A program made the position numbers and the translations under genes. Source: Tigriopus japonicus (Eukaryota > Arthropoda > Copepoda > Harpacticoida > Harpacticidae). Taken from it: a stretch of 64,000 nt of DNA. The notes beneath the pieces were generated by a model. The model was given only the letters and a program-made list of their open reading frames with translations. It searched no databases and was not told the DNA's origin. Below are positions 12,555 to 24,960 of this stretch, in pieces. Where the stretch lies: positions 115,533 to 179,532 of the forward strand of contig JAAGOF010000197.1 of NCBI GenBank assembly GCA_010645155.1. The letters run 5' to 3'. Position 1 is the first letter of the stretch. Each line of letters opens with the position of its first letter.

Positions 12555-13271
12555 TTTTAGGCCAAAATTTACAAAATTTCCTTAATAAAAATGTGAAGGT
12601 AGCGTCGTCAGAACACTATCGACGGCGGCTTTATCATGAAGCTTTAAAAAAGCCGTTGACAACATAACAGCTTGCTAGAAAGGGACCATTTTTTATTTTT
12701 AACTTACTGTGCAATGAATGATATTCGAATGACGCAGACCTCCTTTCCACTCGAAAATTAATACACGCAGTTATTGAGTGATGAACCCGGGCTCATACAA
12801 AAAACTTCAATTGTTTGATTCTAATCAAATCTCACAATTTCATAATGATCGTCAAATGGCCTTTTTGAAGGACGATTGTGTCACTGCAGCACAAATTTGA
12901 AAAAAAAGCTTTGTAAGGAAACTGGTGAATACAATTTATTTTGTGTTTGATTTATATCGAACGAGGCTTTTCTTGTGAAAACAATTGCTTCACAAATTAA
13001 TAGGTTAAACACAAAAAATATATTTGTTGTTCTTTGCGATTCCTAGACTGGGTAGGACAAAAATACCCGAGCAAGAAATGCCTAGCCTGGTTCTAAAAGG
13101 TCTTAAGAGGCCAAAGGGGCTAAATGTAAAAGAAATGGATATTCACAACATTTGGCGAGACCTGGGCTCAACTCTGAAAAATAAAATAAAAAATCCAAGA
13201 CAAATCTTTCAAAAAGAAAAAAAATGGAATTTTTATTTCAACCTTTGATTCAAGGATATGATCAATATTGT
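12555..13271. other. Intergenic, no gene seen
   Basis: AT-rich spacer between the MITE and the 3' end of the first PAN-kelch gene. A 74-codon frame here has no recognisable similarity and is not supported. Confidence 0.45.
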
Positions 13272-13277
13272 TTTATT
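13272..13277 (-). promoter_or_regulatory. Polyadenylation signal AATAAA of PAN-kelch gene 1
   Basis: AATAAA on the minus strand about 70 bases after the stop codon at 13347, a normal position for the 3' end signal. Confidence 0.5.
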
Positions 13278-13346
13278 GAAAGGGTATGTAAGGATAAGTC
13301 AAATTATCCGGGACCGTTTTAGTCTCAATGGGAACTGGTCAAAATC

Positions 13347-16300
13347 TCAATTGTGCAAATTAAATATAGTGAGATTCAAGGGTATCATTTTATTTACAAT
13401 GGTGAACTCTCCAAACCGATAAGGCCTATTTTCCCAACCTTGACTTTCAGAATCATTAACGTTTATCGCATAATGCTTAAAAACTCTTGTTTGAAAATTG
13501 ATTTCCAGTAGGGGCATAAAGTGAATTTCCATTTCTACTTGAAAAAGAAAGCCGTTGAATGAAGGCATGGCTAAAGAATAGGACTCCAAGTGCACCCAAG
13601 TCAAAGAGGACAAGTCCAGAAAATAGGATTTTGTAGAAAAGCCATATTCGTCTCCCCCAACCGACAAAATACCTCTGCGACCATCACCGAGAGTAACTAA
13701 TCCACAAGCAGACAAATACACTGGCGTTGGTCGATCCTGAAGGTTAGTCCATTCATTATCTCCGCTAGATAACAAATCAGTATTTCCTATTATGTTATTG
13801 CCGAAACCTCCGACCACAATGATTGTAGTAAAATTCACTTGAACCAACGTCAATGAACTTCGTGGTAAGTTCAATTTGGGCCCGTCAATCCATACGTTGG
13901 TCTCAAAGTCAAATATGACTACCGTGTCCATTGGCTGACCTTCGGTGCTTCGGCCCCCAACTATAATTGGTCTTCCTCCTAATAAACCAAAACCACTAGA
14001 TGAACACTCTTCATTAGGGACCGGAAATGTAGTCCATTTATTTGAGCCTAAAATGTAAGAGTCAATTAGTCTTTGCAAGATGACATTTCAAGTCTTTTTT
14101 CAAAGCTTGATTTTTTTGACATCAAAAACAATTCTGCTCAACAAAACTAATAAATTGGCAAAAAGAGGCATGGGCCAAATCATATAAAACATTTCAAACA
14201 ATTTTAAAGTTTACCTAAAAAATTCAGATTAATAATACTCGAGTATACTCTCAGGTGATCCATTGTCTTTGAAAACCAACAGCTGTGCTAAGAGTATACT
14301 TAAAAACCATCAAACTTTGTTTATTAGTAGGTCGCATGTTAACGCACTTGATTCAAAAGCGAGAGTATGCCAAAATGAAGTCGAATAGGGGTGCAGGGGG
14401 AGGTTTGAGTGATCTCTTCAAAAATCTTATCGCCGGCGGATGAAAGAAGAGAAAAGGCTTGTTTGGCAACAGTGGGTGGCTCGTGAGAATTTGGGCAGTT
14501 CAAGGGTTTTCGCAATTTACAGACCGCCCTTGTGAATTAGATGCCATAAAAAATGTCGAATTGCAAGTTTGAACACCTTTGGTTAGGATTTTGGAAAAAA
14601 ATGCACACTTTATTTGCTCCTTCTTGCACGAGAAAATTCTCAACAAAAGGCCACTTTTTTTGGGTAAGTACAAGTGTAGGTGATGTTATAAGCACTGATT
14701 TGTATTGTAAAGCTCCAAAACCATCAAGGTACCAAACAAAATGCCGTGTTTTGTACGTGTTTCTCTTCAATATCAAAGGTCTTTTTTAAGTGCTTGCCAT
14801 TTTTTGATCAAAAGAATAATTTTGCAAATTCTTACAAAACCGATAGTCAAAATGTCCAAACTGGCAATTCGACAATTTTTGTAGCATCTAAGTCATAAGG
14901 GCGGTCTGTAAAACGCGAAAACCCTTGCACTGACCAAAATCTTACATTGACGGACAAGCCTTTTCTCTCCTTTCATCCGCCCGCGATAAGATTTTTGAAA
15001 AGATCACTCAAACCTCCCCCTGCATTTCCCAATACTCTCCCTAGCTGCTGCGTTTCAAACACAAGAGTTGTCACGAGTATATACTCGAGGCCGGTTAATC
15101 TGAGTTGATTTTGGTGTGCTCTCGCTTTTGAATTAGGTCCGTTAACATGCGGCCTATTATCTAACTTGATTTTGGCATACTCTATACTAAAACAGTGCAT
15201 TGGTTCCGACTTTTCAGTTCCGACCAAATTCGGATTCATTCGAATGGGGCAGCAAATTTTCTTTTTCGGTTTCAGCACCAAAATGTCGGATTCCGATTCG
15301 GACTTGAAAAATCAAGTTCAGATTGGATTTGGAGGTCTTGTCGGATCCGATGCACAGCTCTATTTTGTTCATTAACATGCCACAACTCGATATTGGAAGA
15401 CGGACTTTCTATTCATTTTTGACTGAAAAAAGGCATCCTGAGGACAGCCAAGGAACTTTGTGTTTACTTGGACAAGATCATTTGCCCCATAAGGGCACCT
15501 TGTAATTTTTCTTTTGGACTTTTTTTCGCACTTGTTGGTATTTTCATTTGGGCGAAAAGTGTAATCTCATGATATACCATAAGTGTACTTGCCCCTATTC
15601 ATTTCAGTAGTTGGTTAAATACTTGAAAGTGCCAAAACATTCGGCAACAAATTAGAAATAGTTATAACATCTGTTGCCCATTTCAAAGGATTTTTATGAA
15701 GGAATGAATGTTTGAAAACCGCTTGTATTTAAAAAAAAATCCTAGAATTAGAGGGAATACCGTATCAAGGTAGGGACCAAGTGGACGTTAAAGACCAAAT
15801 GGGGTTGACCACAGAGTTCCCAGATTGGCAATACCAAAGCAGGCCGGTCCCAAATTTTTTTAGAAGGCAACAAAAGAGATTCTGCATCAGCGACTAGTTG
15901 AAACTTGCGAAAAAACGTCCAATGCACTGACGTTTGTACTTTGATCTTTACTTGCAAGGGCAAGTTTTTACGACAATCCTCGGAAATATTTGCTTTTTTA
16001 CGCAACTTATGAGCAGTTTTGGCCAGTATCAGCTGCAAACAAGGCAGACAAAATGACGACAATGGTCTCTCTGTACTCTTCCAAGGGGTTGACAGTCCAA
16101 GCTTGCCAATACAGAACAGAACTTTCAAAGGCCAGGATTTCGAAACATCTTGCATTTCAAGAACAATAGCATGGGTAGTATTTGTTGAAGATTATTGCAG
16201 AGTAAGTACAAAACACAAGAAGAAATTGGAAACTTGTAATTCAACCAATAATTTCCTTTTATGTTTAATTGCCACAATAACATGTCTCCTCTGGCCACCT

Positions 16301-19300
16301 GTTTATTCCAAGACAGGCGTTCCTGAATCAAAAGTTCGGAAGATCCCCTTCAGTTTATGTAACAAAATTTTAGATAAGAGCACCAAAACAGAATTGTTTT
16401 TCAAAATATGTCGAGAAAAAACACACCAACTTCGAGTTATGCAGATGAGAAAGGCATTGTCGCATTTACAAAGCATACTGCATCTTTCACGCTCATCAGA
16501 AAATGCTCTCTTCCGAACCTTTTTTCTTCCAAAATAAGGGTTGCAAAATCTGACCAGAAGTTGGAACAAACACCATCAAATTTTGAAATAGAAAACAACA
16601 GATCATATGTTTTGTATTTGGAGATGCATGTTTAAAGCATACTTAATCATTTGGCTTCCACGCTTTCTGAGTCTTCTTAACGATTTCAGGCTTTTTTAAT
16701 GACACCATACGATTGTCAGCTTCTACGTAATGTCTGTTTGACCCCAAATTTTTGTTACAAATGCTCTAACAGACTTAAAACACGCTTGAAGTTGATAATA
16801 GAAGCATGCTTGTAGCATGTCCTGGCGTAGAAAACACATATGAGCTTATATCACCCATGCTGATGTGATGTTATGTGAAGAACATTCCTTAGCCATTGTG
16901 TGTCCTTATACATTTTTTTGAAAATTTACATATGAAATTATGCAATGAGAATAAGAACACTTTCAAAGTACATCAAAACTGACGTCACAGATAACTGGAG
17001 GAAGTTAAAAAGCCTAAAAAATGTGAAAAAGAACACATAACATGCAATTTCGAAAACAATTTGCAAAATAGTTGGAATAAATGCTCAAAATTACGATATA
17101 GTTATAAATTCTCAAAGATAAAAGTAAAACAGCTGATAGAATTAGAAATTTAAATCACAATTCCTTTTCCACTCCTTAGTCATAATTGCTTTCTTGCAAG
17201 ATCAATTGTACTTACGGAAAGGCCAATGGAAACATATTTGAAATGATGGGTTGCATGCAATGATTCCATGATTAAATGCCGTCAAAGGAGTAGTAGGACC
17301 AACGATAAAAGGCGTTTTAGGAACAATGAAACTTGGCAAAGTCGATTCAGTGTCGCTGAAGGGCGCAAACTTGAGTGTGCGACCTGTTACCAATGCAACG
17401 TAAGTGTCTAAAATCAGAGGAAAAGATTAACTCGCCACTAACTTTGATGTTTCATGGTTCTCTTGATACCTTCAATTAAAGACATGGAGGAGGTTCGATT
17501 CAAATCTACAATGGTCATGTTTTCTTCTTTCAAAATCTCGGTTTCAAAGCAAAGGATTTGACGGTTTTCTATTTGCACTTGCGAGCACTGCATATCTGAA
17601 TCAAATATTCTTATTGCTTCAAGATTTACTACCGATTGAAAATGAATCAGGCATATGTTTGAACAACGAATGCAGCTGAAAAAAAACAAAAAAATGCAAT
17701 TACTTGTTCCTGGAAACAAATTACTGTTTCAATTGAAATTTGTTAAGTTGTGTCAAGACAAAATAATAATTCAACATCATAATACTTGCCACCACATGAT
17801 TGATAGTTTGACGCAAAATGGTCAGTTCAGATAGAATTTTCGAAAATTTTATAAAAAGAATTGAGCTCGAAGTTATTGTTTTTGACCCAGATGACTTTTA
17901 CGTTGCATAACTTATGTCACATTTTAATTGATTTTTAGGTCAAAAGTTTTCTTCTTTTCTACGAAAGTAATATTTAACAAAAATGGCATATTTGCGAGTG
18001 TTCATCAATTAGTATACATGATATGAAGGAAAGAAATAATATGATAATCAAAACGTTGAAAAATTGAAGTCCAAAGTCAGGCAAAAAAACACGTACTAAA
18101 TGGATTAGCTCGTATGTTTTGTGACTGGAGACTCAAGTTTGAAGCAAACTTCATCAATGAACCCCAAAAAATATCAGCGGAGACCTTTTTTGCGTTGCCA
18201 GACCCATCTTGTGTTGATTTCCAACAAGGCTGTCAAGACATAATCATTGATGCCACTTTTTGGCCCCATGCCAACTCTGTTTCTGCGATGGCCATCATTT
18301 TTCGAACTAGATTTTTCACGAAATAAGTTCATTGGACCAACCCTGTACAAGGTTTTAAAAAATGTAAAAATGAGGATATGGACAGTATAAAGTAATGTTT
18401 GGTTATTGAAAAAATTACAAAGGTCCAACTTTTTTTTACATTAAGCGGCATTTCAAACACAAAAGGAGTACTTTTATTGTACTTAAGAGTAGTTTTTCAC
18501 ATATTTCCTGGCCCTTTAGTTGAGACAAACGGATTTGATGCTTTCCTTGAATGCAGTTTCGCTAGGTTTGGTTTAAAACTTAATGCATGTAAGGACAGGG
18601 GTGAGGCATGGCGTAGTGCGTACTGCGTCGGTTTGTCATGCGGATAGCTGGGGTTCGATCCCGGCTGACTGGCACCCTCTAAACTCAAATCTTCGGAGCT
18701 AAAATTTAGCATTGAACTGTCTTTCACTGCCAAATACTAGGCAAGCCTCGGTTCGATCCCGGGCTTGCCGAGTCCTAGTGATCTGCGGTATTAAGTTACA
18801 TGCAGAAGTCACGGCCCTTGACGGCTTTAATGGGCGAACCTCGGGTCATTCCCGAGGGTGAGGTAAAAATTAATGCTTGTCCAAGTGGAGCGGCAATATC
18901 CCCATATGGCGGACAGCCTCTATCAGATCGCAGCTGCGAAGCTACGTTCTGACTCCTCAACAAACAAACATTATAGTAAATAAACATTGGTTTTCTATAT
19001 CCAAGCATCATAAAAGCTAATCGTTTCAACCACCAGGTGCCTATTGCGATATTTATTTGTCTGTTGCGTTCAAAAGTCAGGCAAAAAAACACCTACTAAA
19101 TGGATTAGCTTGTATGTTTTGTGGCTGGAGACGCAAGCTTGAAGCATACTTTATCAATGAACCGAGAAAAAATATCAGCGGAGACCTTGCGTTGCCAGAT
19201 CCATCTTGCGTTGATTTCCAACAAGGTTGCTAAGAAATAATCACTGATGCCACTTTTTGGCCACATGCCAACTCTGTTTCTGCAATGGCTATCATTTTTT

Positions 19301-19968
19301 CGAAAAGGATCATTTCGCAAAAACAGGTGCCATTTCAGCTAAATGATGCCACTCAAAAGAAGAAAATTGTTACGGAAAGATTTTGCCAAAAACTAGCATA
19401 GCATATCTTGCCCTGGCAACCATGCTGGAAATTAACGTAAAATGGGTTTGGTGACGCATGGTCTTCACTTATGTTTTTCGTGGTTCATTGCCTTTCACTC
19501 TTTTTGAGTCTTTTTAACGTTTTCAGGCTGCTAAAATGACGCCGTATGAATGTCAGCTTCTGCGTAATAGATGTTTAACCCTCGATTTGGTTAGAAGTGC
19601 TCTAACAGGCTTAAAATGTGCTTGAAGTCAATAATGGAAGTTTGTAGCGTGTCTTGTTGGAGACAAAACATGTGGACTAAATCAGTCGGTCAATAACAGA
19701 CAAGACAGATAAATGATAATAAGATACTTTAAGTAAAACCAACAAAAGAGAATGCCATTCTTAATTTTGCTCAACTGATTTTAGGGTCTACTACAACAAT
19801 TTGACTAGTTAGTAAAATTTACTTGATTCGTGTACTTTCTAGGGTTACAAACCCCTTGCAGGCGTCCGAAAATCTGAATCCAAAACTTGTATAGGTCTCT
19901 GCTTGAGAAACAGCAATGACCCAAAAAGACAAGAAGACACCCAAACCACCGTTTTTCTCGTTCCACAT
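13347..19968 (-). CDS. Secreted PAN/Apple-like and kelch-propeller protein, gene 1 (4 exons)
   Basis: Minus-strand exons 19968-19823, 17675-17443, 17407-17216 and 14047-13347 encode 423 aa. Junction phases are 2, 1, 1 and each split codon closes in frame (Asn, Asn, Arg). The start ATG at 19968 gives a hydrophobic leader (LGVFLSFWVIAVSQA). Exon 2 is the Cys-rich segment (CIRCSNIC then C, C), like a degenerate PAN/Apple domain. Exon 3 carries GIIACNPSFQICFHW, matching the C-x5/6-C-x-x-W of genes 2 and 3, probably the first kelch strands. Exon 4 has three clear kelch motifs (PIIVGGRS.. NVWIDGP; IIVVGG; GILSVGGDEYG.. LTWVHL). The product is probably extracellular; its ligand is unknown. Intron 2 is only 35 bases; introns 1 and 3 (2147 and 3168 bases) hold SINE and foldback repeats. 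I found no frame break. Confidence 0.78.
14321..15162. repeat. Foldback element in intron 3 of gene 1
   Basis: The left arm, about 14321-14572 (AGGTCGCATGTTAACGCACT.. AGGTTTGAGTGATC.. GGCGGATGAAAG.. TGTCGAATTGC), is found inverted in the right arm, about 14858-15162. The loop is about 285 bases without a credible gene. The right arm has extra sequence near 15040-15100. This is a non-autonomous inverted-repeat transposon. Confidence 0.7.
15163..17215 (-). other. Rest of intron 3 of gene 1
   Basis: Noncoding. It contains a degenerate CGGATTC-rich patch (15205-15350) and, at about 16650-16850, a dispersed repeat that recurs at about 19482-19680 (shared CTAACAG.CTTAAAA and GCTTGAAGT). Overlapping frames at 15748-16640 have no domain or codon signature I can recognise. 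Confidence 0.5.
18073..18310. repeat. Dispersed repeat R1, copy 1
   Basis: About 85-90 percent similar by eye to 19072-19310 in the same orientation; both begin CAGGCAAAAAAACAC and contain TCAGCGGAGACC and GATGCCACTTTTTGGCC. No complete reading frame is shared, so it is probably a transposon-derived fragment. Confidence 0.7.
18596..18975 (+). mobile_element. tRNA-derived SINE with two B boxes
   Basis: TGGCGTAGTGCG fits a polymerase III A box (18608), and GGTTCGATCCC, a canonical B box, follows at about 18652. A second GGTTCGATCCC lies about 97 bases on at about 18749, suggesting a dimeric or composite head. The region is GC-richer than its surroundings and ends in an ACAAACAAAC-type tail near 18960. 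It does not fold as an intact tRNA in my reading, so it is called a SINE and not a tRNA gene. Confidence 0.7.
19072..19310. repeat. Dispersed repeat R1, copy 2
   Basis: Direct partner of 18073-18310. Small indels separate the two copies. The SINE lies between them. Confidence 0.7.
19482..19680. repeat. Dispersed repeat R2, copy 2
   Basis: Similar in the same orientation to about 16650-16850. Shared blocks are GAGTCTTTTTAACG.TTTCAGGC, TGTCAGCTTCT.CGTAAT and GCTCTAACAG. Partial transposon relic of unknown class. Confidence 0.55.
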
Positions 19969-22193
19969 TATTCGAATAAACGTTGCTTACTGAAGACTGT
20001 GACTGAGACTCACTGATGTTTTGAAGTTGAAATTGGAAAGTTATCTTTCGGATCAGTTTCAACAAAACGGGCATAATCGTCAAGGTCCGTTGGCACGGGT
20101 CCTATAAAATTGCAGTTCCCATGACTGTTTGTTCTAACTGTATTATCTTTCGTTTGACATTAAAATTTGCTGAAATTACGGAATATTTTAATGACAAACT
20201 TCAAGCATGATAAACACAAAACGCTTTGATTAATAATAGTATTTGAACCAAAAGAGGAAAGAAAGCTAAAACTTTGATTTCGGAAACCATAAGTAACGAC
20301 TTCAACAATTTTAAATGTTATCAAATTTTACATACCACTCGTGGAGTTTGAAGGAAATATTCCATATTCATTGAATCGTTGATCACCTGTATAATTAATG
20401 CATCTGAATTTCAAAATGAATTAGGGAGGGCCAGAAAATAATATGTTTTTTGGAGAGTGGAAGAACATCTTACGCCATTACGTAGTCAAAATGGCGGTTC
20501 GTACGACAATAATGAGAAAAAATGAGAAAATGAAAAATCTAGTTTTTTTTCTTTGTTAATTTCAACTTAGTTCGAGTTCATGTTGGCTATTTTGGCCATG
20601 ATTTTCCTCTTTTCAATAATCATCATTCTTGGAATAAAAGACTATCTATGAAGGAATTTAATGATGTATTCTCTCACAAGTCTCACACTTAAATAACATT
20701 TTGGTGCCTTTATTTGTAGCTTGTAGAAAGTTTATGGCTTTTTTTCATGCAAAAAAATTGCAGTATTTGTGCCACATTTTTATTTGTGTGTGTGTCAGAG
20801 CTCCCAATAGCAACTTGCAAGAAAATATCATCATTGGACTAATATTCAGCATTCTTGCTAAAGATCTGTTGACTGCATCGTCAGTATTAAAATGTTTTAG
20901 TCAAATTATATTTTTTTGCACCAACATGCTCATGTCAAATAACGCTAGTACTTTCCAAAGTCGCCAAAGTAGTCCATTATTGAGAATAGCTCATACATAG
21001 AGCAAGGATTAAAAATATTTAAAAGAAAAAAAAAGTTTTTTGTCTTTCTTGATAAATTTAACTGTTTTCAATGAAAAACTTTTTTTACTTTATTTACTGC
21101 ATTTTTATCTCACTACAGTTTTTTGAATAAATATTTGACAAGGGCTTCCATATGTTGCGCTTTCGCGCAAATCTGCCACTTTGGGTGGGTGGAGGAGGCA
21201 CGGTGAACGCACTTTTTGGGCCCTTTGTGTCTTGTGCTTTTCAAGTCCAAGGATGATAACGAAAACTTACAATTTTGACCTCTAAAATCTATTTCACCTC
21301 TAATTTTATTGGCGTTAAATCAAATCATACAAGCATTTTCTAATAGCTTTTGCAAATTTTTCTAACAAACTGAAAATAAATATCAATTTTTGAATAAATA
21401 AATCTCAATTAGTGCATGCCATTTTCTCAAAACAAACTTATTTCTTAGTTGCAATTTTTCAAAATCTCTTTCAAAGTAAGTACAAAAGATGGCGTTGTAA
21501 GGCCTAAATTTCAAGAATTGGATGTAATTCCTCCAAGAAATTTAAGGTAGATTTTGAAAAAAAGTAATTGTTTTATTCATGGCTGACTTTCATCAAAGTT
21601 TAGATAAGCATTAGTACGTCAGCCCTGCAATGGAATACCAACAGTAATTAAATTTTAATATTCATCTGTGTGCTTCCATTGAATGAAGTGTTGACTTTGG
21701 TATAATTACAATTTTCTAAAAAAAAATCATTACTTCAGTGCATGGTACTCATTGCAACACATTGAAATGCTAACTGTTTGCAGATTTCCATGGATTATGA
21801 TACGTACTTGAAGAATGCATCCCCAAGCACAAAACATATGACATAATGTTTGCCTGTTAACGCACTCAGAACATTTTTTTTGTCTTTTCGAGTAATCTCT
21901 TTCATACATGTCTTGTCAAATGTATGAGAAATCGCGTTTTGGTTAAGGAAGTACATTTATGAATGCAGTGAAATGTTTAGAGCTTGAATTTTAACACTGT
22001 TGCCATATTGGGCGGTGTTCAGGTTTTTCGGTCAAAACACTTACAATAGTCAGACTTTCCGAAAGGTATGTTACATAAAATTATGTTTTTTGTTTTTGAA
22101 AATTTTATTTTTGTATCTTTCTCCCGCCTCCCTTCATAATCCTATACTCCTTGATCACCTCCTTGATGTTGGAGTGGAATATACAATAAACAA
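19969..22193. other. Intergenic between PAN-kelch genes 1 and 2
   Basis: AT-rich DNA upstream of gene 1 and downstream of gene 2. No credible exon, RNA gene or well-defined repeat was recognised. Confidence 0.45.
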
Positions 22194-22199
22194 TTTATT
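22194..22199 (-). promoter_or_regulatory. Polyadenylation signal AATAAA of PAN-kelch gene 2
   Basis: Minus-strand AATAAA about 40 bases past the stop codon at 22238. Confidence 0.5.
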
Positions 22200-22237
22200 T
22201 CGAAACTCGGAAATCATCAGTGCATAAGTGTATGGTT

Positions 22238-24960
22238 TCAAGGCTCAATTAAATATCCATTGACGACGAATCGACTAACACTTTTGAAGGTATTAGTTGG
22301 AAACAACTCCAAATTTTCCCATTTTGGAAAGGGATTTGAAAGATTCATCCTTAACAATTGTCTAAAATCCACATACGGTTCTGTTCGAAGTGACATACAA
22401 AACAATTCGTCTCGCAACTGATATAGAAATCCGATCATTATTGATTTGTCCGTGTCAAACATCGGCAATCGGTGCCAAATCCCAGTAGATAGATCCAAAC
22501 CATAAGATATTTTAACCATCTCATTTTGATCTCGACCACCTATACATAATATGGTTGATAAATTCACGAGACCACAAACCGGGTTGAATGTCTTTATTGG
22601 GTAGTTGTCCATTGGGTGCCAAGATTCTGTATCCATGTTCAAGATTTTCACTGAGTCAAGCATGCTTGGGTCATTGCATCCTCCAATTACGATCAAAGAT
22701 GTGTCATTGACTACAATTGTGGTAAGACCCCTGCGGGCTGGTACCAATGTGGGTCCAAGGATCCATTGACTTGTGATTGAGTCTAATATCTCCACAGTTC
22801 CATGGTTGGGCTTTCCCCCTCCTCCTCTACCACCAATCACGATAACTTTGTTTCCCAATATATTCATTGTTCCTTGTTCATGAATTCGGTTTAAAGAAGC
22901 AATTGATTTCCATTCTGTGGATCCTGTAATGACATGACATTTTGCAAATCTTTCTAAAAATAAACGGACCGAGAACATAAATACTATTTATGCACCTGCA
23001 AAGGAAGGGAGTAAAGGCCAAAAAATCGGCGGAGGGAGTTTCATTTTATTGGCGACGATTAAAATGAAACAAGTGATGTCGGGTTTTGGCCATTATTCCC
23101 TTCATTAGTGGGTGGAGATGGTATTTTGTTGACCAACTTATCCTTTTTGGTAGTGATGGACCAAAAGCACTTTCGGCCGAAATTGCAGCCGAAATTTCGG
23201 TTTCGGTTTCGGTTATGCCTACCGAAACCGAAAGCAGACATGCACTATAAAAGACGGAGTTTGACAACAAAATCCAAAAACTTTTCGTCCAAAAACCAAT
23301 GAGATTCAAGTTTCCCGATTTTTCAAAATCTACGCCCTACCCAACATCGAACACATGAGCAATTTAACTTTTAAGGTGGATTTTGCATTTACACAATTTT
23401 GTAGTCAGCTGCTTTCGGTTTCGGTTATGATCCCTTTCGGTCGATCACTATTTTTTGGGACTTCCGTTACAATTTATCAACCCTGAAAATCAGTTCAACC
23501 ATGGACATTCGTACTATCCAACTAGCATGCTTTGCTTCTCAATACCGGTATTAGGAGCTAGCTCTGTTCACCTCAAGTACATCAGTTGGCGCGTTGGCTA
23601 CTCAGTGCCTTAGTATAAAAGCCTACCACGACAACTTCACTGGATCATTCCCGTCAAGGAGATGGGAGCTTCAGAAGTACAAGTAATTGTGCGTTTGAGA
23701 TGTATTTGTAAAGACATAATTCATTCATGGGGCAATAAAGTTTTTTTTTTGTAGGGCAATCAAGAAGATTGTTGGTAAATAATATTTTGGACCTGACCTC
23801 TGTGGGCTTGCAGGAAGTCTCATAAAAGGAGAAGGTGATCAATAAAGTGCGAAATCGCCCATGTGTCTGCTTATTTTTGATTAGTGTATACACATAGACC
23901 ATTTGAAAGATTATCGACATTTTCTTTGTTTAAATAGCATCTACATTATTGAACACACCTTGGGTGCCCTCTCTGGTTCCCAAAATGGGCAACTATCCGC
24001 TAAAGCAAGCATTGTTTAGGATGTTAAGTAAGCTTAAATCTAGGAGAAGAAGTTACAATCCGCTTATGTTTTTGGTCATAATTAACGATTTTTCGGCATG
24101 ACTTTTGGATTTTTAGCACAAAAATACCTTTACTAAACTCAAAGAAACTCCAAATATGAAGAGGCATCAATCCCAAGATCTAAATCGCAATTTTGGATTT
24201 TTAAGATATGGATAATAACGCATAAAATCAAACTATGTACACAATAAAAAAATCTGCAAAAATAGACACAGAAACAATTAAATTAAAAAAAAATGAATGT
24301 AATTGACACAAGCCTGCCCATACCTTCAATCCAAACATTACAAGCTCGCGTTGTTTCTGAGCACATCAGGATTCCATTACTCAATTGTGTCTGCAATCTT
24401 GAACTTTCCATTGCAGGTATCTGGAAGCCGGATATTCCACGAATTGATGCAGGGACGAGTTTCCCTCCTTCAAGATCAATCAGGGTTAACTCTAAAAAAA
24501 GAAAATATTCCCATGGTTTTTACTTTAATTCAATGTGAGATGCATGTTTTTGCAAAAAGAAGGGGATTCTGAATTAACGCAAAGGTAGGGAACTTAAAGT
24601 CTCATTTTGTATAGAACATAAAATGTTTAAGCATTTTGGGTTTTTCAAATATTTGAAAAGCCCGAGGGGGTGTATAAACTGTGTCAACATTCGCCTTAGC
24701 CTCCCTCATTGACATTTGATTTGACTTGAGCGCATTTCTTACTTTTAATCTTTATTATCATACCTTTTTGATGCTGTAAAACCTCACTTTTGAGAAATAT
24801 TGTTTCCTTATTAACACTGCGATCATGAATGCACCGCACAACTTCTCTCGGCAAAGACACCATTTCACAACCATCAGTTGAGGAAATACATCTCATTCCA
24901 ATGCATTTAAGTCCATTACGAGAATTCAAACACGAAATCGACGTGTCCATGAGGTTCAAG
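22238..24960 (-). CDS. PAN/Apple-like and kelch-propeller protein, gene 2 (exons 2-4; first exon not found)
   Basis: Minus-strand exons 24960-24764, 24491-24324 and 22923-22238, joined in phases 1 and 1, give an open frame of 350 codons plus stop. Exon 2 starts with one base completing a codon, as in genes 1 and 3, so an upstream phase-2 exon with the signal peptide is expected. It holds the Cys-rich PAN-like segment (SCLNSRNGLKCIGMRC..GC..RC). Exon 3 has NGILMCSETTRACNVW, the conserved C-x6-C-x-x-W element. Exon 4 has three kelch blades (KVIVIGGRGGGG..SQWILGP; SLIVIGGCND..ESWHPM; TILCIGGRD..GIWHRLP). I found no leader-encoding exon between 24961 and 25755. A mariner element begins at 25756, so exon 1 may lie beyond it or be lost. 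Intron 3 holds a hAT-type MITE. Confidence 0.72.
23151..23450 (-). mobile_element. hAT-like MITE 'TAGTGATGGACC', copy a
   Basis: A 300-base element with ends TAGTGATGGACC and the inverted TCGATCACTA, flanked by CTTTTTGG and TTTTTTGG (7 of 8 identical). The body contains TTTCGGTTTCGGTT runs and inverted CCGAAACCGAAA. It is in the opposite orientation to copies b and c and lies in intron 3 of PAN-kelch gene 2. Confidence 0.78.

Larger units (their letters stand above)
17676..19822 (-). other. Intron 1 of gene 1
   Basis: A 2147-base GT..AG intron. It holds two direct copies of an approximately 240-base repeat around a SINE and part of a second repeat family, listed separately. Confidence 0.6.

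Noticed and set aside
15748..16640. Overlapping frames of 75-172 codons on both strands
   Set aside because: No domain, no paralogue, AT-rich random codon content, and they lie inside intron 3 of PAN-kelch gene 1.
18650..18760. tRNA gene at the GGTTCGATCCC boxes
   Set aside because: The B box fits, but I could not form acceptor and anticodon stems, and two B boxes with a repeat tail fit a SINE better.
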